Below, piece by piece: positions 61,280 to 64,000 of a stretch of DNA of 64,000 nucleotides. This DNA is from Puffinus mauretanicus (Eukaryota > Chordata > Aves > Procellariiformes > Procellariidae): the NCBI GenBank assembly GCA_023333565.1, contig JAJKFH010002906.1, forward strand, positions 124,001 through 188,000, written 5' to 3'. The first letter of the stretch is position 1; every line of letters begins with the position of its first letter. Under the pieces are notes generated by a model. It saw only the letters and a list, made by a program, of their open reading frames with translations, made no database searches and was not told where the DNA came from. The position numbers and the translations under genes were made by a program.

Positions 61280-62830
61280 AGGCCTCTGCACCCCAAAACA
61301 GGTTTCAGAGAGAGGTGGAACCACCAGTATTGGAAGAGGATCAAGTCACGGAGCTCTTAAGAAATCTCAACCCATGCAAACCTGAGGATGCAGAGGGAGC
61401 AAGCCAACGCAAGGCCGTTCTTTATCATCCCTATCGGTTTTGAAAGGTTGTGGAGAATGAGGGAGGTCCCCTATGACTGAAGAAAGGTGAATGTTGTATC
61501 TGTCTTCAAAAAGGGCAATAACAAGCCACGGATCTACAGGCTGGTTAGCCTAACTGCTTCCTGGGAAAACCACAGAGCAAATCCTCTCAGAAGCTGCTCC
61601 TGAGCACATGAAGGTGAATAAGGAGACCGGGACCAGTCAGCATGGACTTACCAAGGGTAAACCATGTCCAACCAACCTGGTTGCCCTAAATGATAGTATT
61701 ACTGGATCTGTGGTTGAGGGAGAGCATTGGATGTTGTCTACCTTGACTTTCGCAAGGCTTTCGATACTTTCTCCTGTAGCATCCTGGTATGTCCAAGTTG
61801 GGATGTTATAGTCTAGATAGGCAGACTGTTAGCTGTGTGAAAAACTGGCTGGATCATCAGATTTAAAAGCCAGTGGTTAACAGTATGTATCTACCTGTAG
61901 GCCAGTTACAAGTGGAGTACCTTTCTTAATACCTTTTATCAGTGGCCTGAAGGAGGAAAAAATATGCACCCACTTCAACCTTCAGATGATACCCAACTCA
62001 GAGGTGCATTCAATACCCTCGAGGGCAGGGCTGCTGTTCAGATGGCCTTAGGCTGGAGGGAGGAATGGGCCAACAGGAGCCTTATGTGGTTCAGAAAGGA
62101 GAAACGCCAAGCCCTGCTTGTGGGAAGGAGGAGCCCCTGGCTATGAGACAGGCTGGGGACTGGCTGCCTGGGAAGCAGCTCTGCCAAAAAGGACCTGAGG
62201 GCAGCAAGCTGAGCATGAGGCAGCAGCACGCCCTGGCAGCAAAGACGGCCAACAGCATCCTAAGTCATACCAACAAGAGCCAAGCCAGTAGATCAGGTAA
62301 AGTGGTTAATTCTTCTAGATACGGTCTAACACAAGCTGGGTAACGCATCCGGTTTTGGGCCCCACGATACAAGGAAAATGTTGACGGACTGGCGCAAGTT
62401 CAGAGGGGGGCCACCAAGGCAGTCAGGGGGCTGGACCACTTGCCCTGTGAAGAGAGGCTGAGGAAACGGGGCCTTTTCAGCCTGGAGACGAGATGGCTTT
62501 GGGGGACCACAAAGCCGCCTGTCAGTACCTATGGGGAGGGCTGCTAAGAAGACAGAGCCAGGTTCTTTACTGAGGTGCCTCCAGGACAATGAGCAATAGT
62601 GGCCATGAATTGAATCAGGAGAGCTTCTGACTTGATACACCAGGGGAGGATGTTTATTTAAATACTGGGCTCAGCTGCCCAGAGAGGTTGTGGAACCTCT
62701 GCTCTCGGGCCCAGTCAGACAGTGGCCCAAGCAACCTGGTCTGAATTCACTATCAAGTCTGCTTTGAGCGTGAAGTCGGACTGAAGGTCTCCTGAGGTCC
62801 CTTGCAGCCCGCAAGGTCCTTCCCACTTGC
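61280..62830 (+). mobile_element. CR1 LINE, decayed, spanning pre-RT region to 3' UTR
   Basis: The sequence follows CR1 ORF2 from the pre-RT segment (EEDQVTELLRNLNPCKPEDA in plus frames around 61340) through VVSVFKKGN-like and RLVSLTAS-like pieces, then TSQHGLTKGKPCPTNLVALN at 61630, a motif A region whose frame shifts repeatedly, SMRQQHALAAKTANSILSHT at 62210 and a C-terminal end near 62690. Multiple frameshifts and stops make every domain non-functional. The 3' end near 62830 (CCCGCAAGGTCCTTCCCACT) lacks a clear tail repeat. It is antisense to RAB31. Confidence 0.85.
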
Positions 62831-63340
62831 AGCCAGAGACCAAAACTGTAACCCCTAGAAGGCAAACTGAACAAGACGTTTTTTATTCTCATCAGGAATG
62901 TCAGTCTCATCTTGTTTAAAAGATCTGGAGAGAAAATATTTCTTTTAAACAGATTCCACTGCAATGACTATTTTCTACTTATCATAGCCCTCCAGGCGCA
63001 TTTCTCAGCATTTAAGTTTTTGTCAACGTGATGATAAGATCAACAATATTGCCTCTACAGCAGGTCCGGTCTGAAACAGAAGATGTGACTCAGGTAAGGA
63101 TTTATATACAGATTTAGAAGGAATAGGCTTACCCCGTATCTACTATCTACTATGTTTTGCTCTGGTGTATTCAAAGTGATTCTTAGTTTACATCTGCATA
63201 AACTGCAGCCATATTACTGGTCCAGTGGATTTCTTGATGTCCTTGGGAAAGAAGTTTTTAGACCCGAAACAGACAGCTTTTTTCAGAAGACCTCCAAACA
63301 ATCACAATTAAATAAATAAATAAAGGGAGCATTTACTTAC

Positions 63341-63450
63341 TTATTCCTTGAAAAAGTTCTTCAATGTTAACAGCATTCTTTGCACTGGTTTCAACAACAA
63401 TTGCACCTATAGATTCTGCATATTCTTTGGCATCCTTCATAGGAACCTCC
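63341..63450 (-). CDS. RAB31: RAB31 penultimate coding exon (G5 region of the GTPase domain)
   Basis: The exon reads EVPMKDAKEYAESIGAIVVE, then TSAKNAVNIEELFQGI, entering with one base of the preceding Arg codon and leaving with the A of the Ser codon completed by the last exon. ETSAK is the G5 guanine-base-binding motif. AKEYAESIGA and NIEELFQGIS identify RAB31 among Rab5-family GTPases. Human has EVPLKDAKEYAES and KNAINIEELF, so only Leu to Met and Ile to Val changes are seen. The donor is GTAAGTAA. The acceptor lies after a T-rich tract (an A-run on the plus strand). Upstream exons carrying P-loop, switch and NKCD motifs are beyond 64000. Confidence 0.97.
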
Positions 63451-64000
63451 CTGCAAAAAAAAAAAAAATTTTCAAAAAATAATTTAATTTGCGGGGGGGG
63501 GGGGGGGGGAAATCTCAAACACAGCCTAATCAGAAAAGCATAGTATGCTCTTCTTCCCTGCAAAACTAGTACTATCTTTCCTCTTCTTATGGCATTTAGA
63601 TCATCATATTCAAAATATCAAAATTTCACCAATGATCGATCTGCAGATTTCTTGAACTTGCTGCTGAATCCACGCCTTGAAAAAAGGAAGATAATTTAAA
63701 TGACAACCCCGTTTTTTTGGGTTTTTTTCAAACTTGACCCCAACAAGAAAAGCATTAGAACTCTGCTGATACAACTCTGCTGATCCAGGCAGCAACCAGC
63801 ACTGTCTATACCAAGTGTTCAAATAAGATAGGGTATGACTGTTGTGGAAGAAAACAGTAAGAGCATCGTATGTCTAAGTGTTTGCAAGCAGCAAGAAAAC
63901 GAGAGATTCTGAAAGCCACTGACTCTGGGCACATTGGCAAGAGCAATCTGGGAGTGCCAGATTCACTGGGGGAAGACCACCATTCTGTGCCATGTCACCA
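63451..64000 (-). other. RAB31: RAB31 upstream intron (partial)
   Basis: Intronic sequence 5' of the penultimate RAB31 exon. It contains a 17-base G run at 63493-63509 only about 40 bases from the splice acceptor. No other exon or repeat was recognised. Confidence 0.8.
63493..63509. repeat. RAB31: G17 homopolymer near the RAB31 splice acceptor
   Basis: Seventeen consecutive G on the plus strand, read as C17 in the RAB31 transcript, about 43 bases upstream of the acceptor at 63451. It sits in the polypyrimidine or branch-point neighbourhood and is likely length-polymorphic. Confidence 0.8.

Larger units (their letters stand above)
51533..63340 (-). other. RAB31: Last RAB31 intron (11.8 kb)
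   Basis: The intron has a GTAAGTAA donor and TTTCAG acceptor. It contains a solo LTR at 59013-59605, a decayed CR1 at about 61280-62830, a hairpin at 58572-58598, an AAAAT microsatellite at 61213-61235 and a T-rich tract at about 57609-57643. The segment 51533-58560 shows no recognisable coding exon or repeat. Confidence 0.85.

Noticed and set aside
1..64000. CRISPR arrays, tRNA or rRNA genes, bacterial operons
   Set aside because: None of the expected repeat-spacer patterns, cloverleaf boxes or dense gene packing was seen; the window is vertebrate.

Overview
This is a window of bird nuclear chromosome. The evidence is spliced vertebrate genes with GT-AG introns, one CpG-island promoter, several CR1 LINE copies (the dominant avian LINE family) and two ERVL-type solo LTRs of a kind common in birds. 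Most of the sequence is AT-rich non-coding DNA. No prokaryotic features, CRISPR arrays, tRNAs or rRNAs were seen.

Two host genes are present, both on the minus strand and head to tail. The 5' part of VAPA, encoding an ER membrane contact-site protein, occupies about 1-31769. Four coding exons were mapped to the base: 31694-31769, 10429-10581, 4751-4854 and 2645-2725. They join in phase into the first 138 residues, which cover the MSP domain. The linker, coiled coil and tail anchor must lie beyond position 1. The VAPA start codon lies in a CpG island (about 30840-32720) with NRF1, YY1 and paired ZNF143/THAP11-like motifs.

The 3' end of RAB31, encoding a Rab5-family endosomal/trans-Golgi GTPase, occupies about 47330-63450. 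It has a penultimate coding exon (63341-63450), an 11.8-kb intron, the last coding exon (51435-51532) ending in a Cys-Cys prenylation signal, and a probable 4-kb 3' UTR. RAB31 upstream of VAPA in the same orientation is the arrangement I recall for human 18p11.22, so this looks like conserved synteny.

Region by region: 1-2644 is VAPA intron 4, with a broken protein-coding relic (703-1148) and a CR1 scrap. Introns 3 and 2 (2726-10428) are nearly repeat-free. Intron 1 (10582-31693) carries four sizeable CR1 copies, one ancient CR1 remnant, a solo LTR and a 62-bp tandem duplication. The intergenic region from 32720 to 47330 carries only old CR1 fragments. The RAB31 intron (51533-63340) carries a second solo LTR with perfect 5-bp target duplications and a decayed CR1.

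I found no convincing undescribed biological system. The points most worth a second look are the unidentified coding relic at 703-1148, a CR1 copy with a 436-codon open frame but a mutated reverse-transcriptase active site, a CR1 copy that has lost its whole catalytic core by internal deletion, the inverted ZNF143-like pair upstream of VAPA, and the 62-bp tandem duplication with an embedded hairpin.
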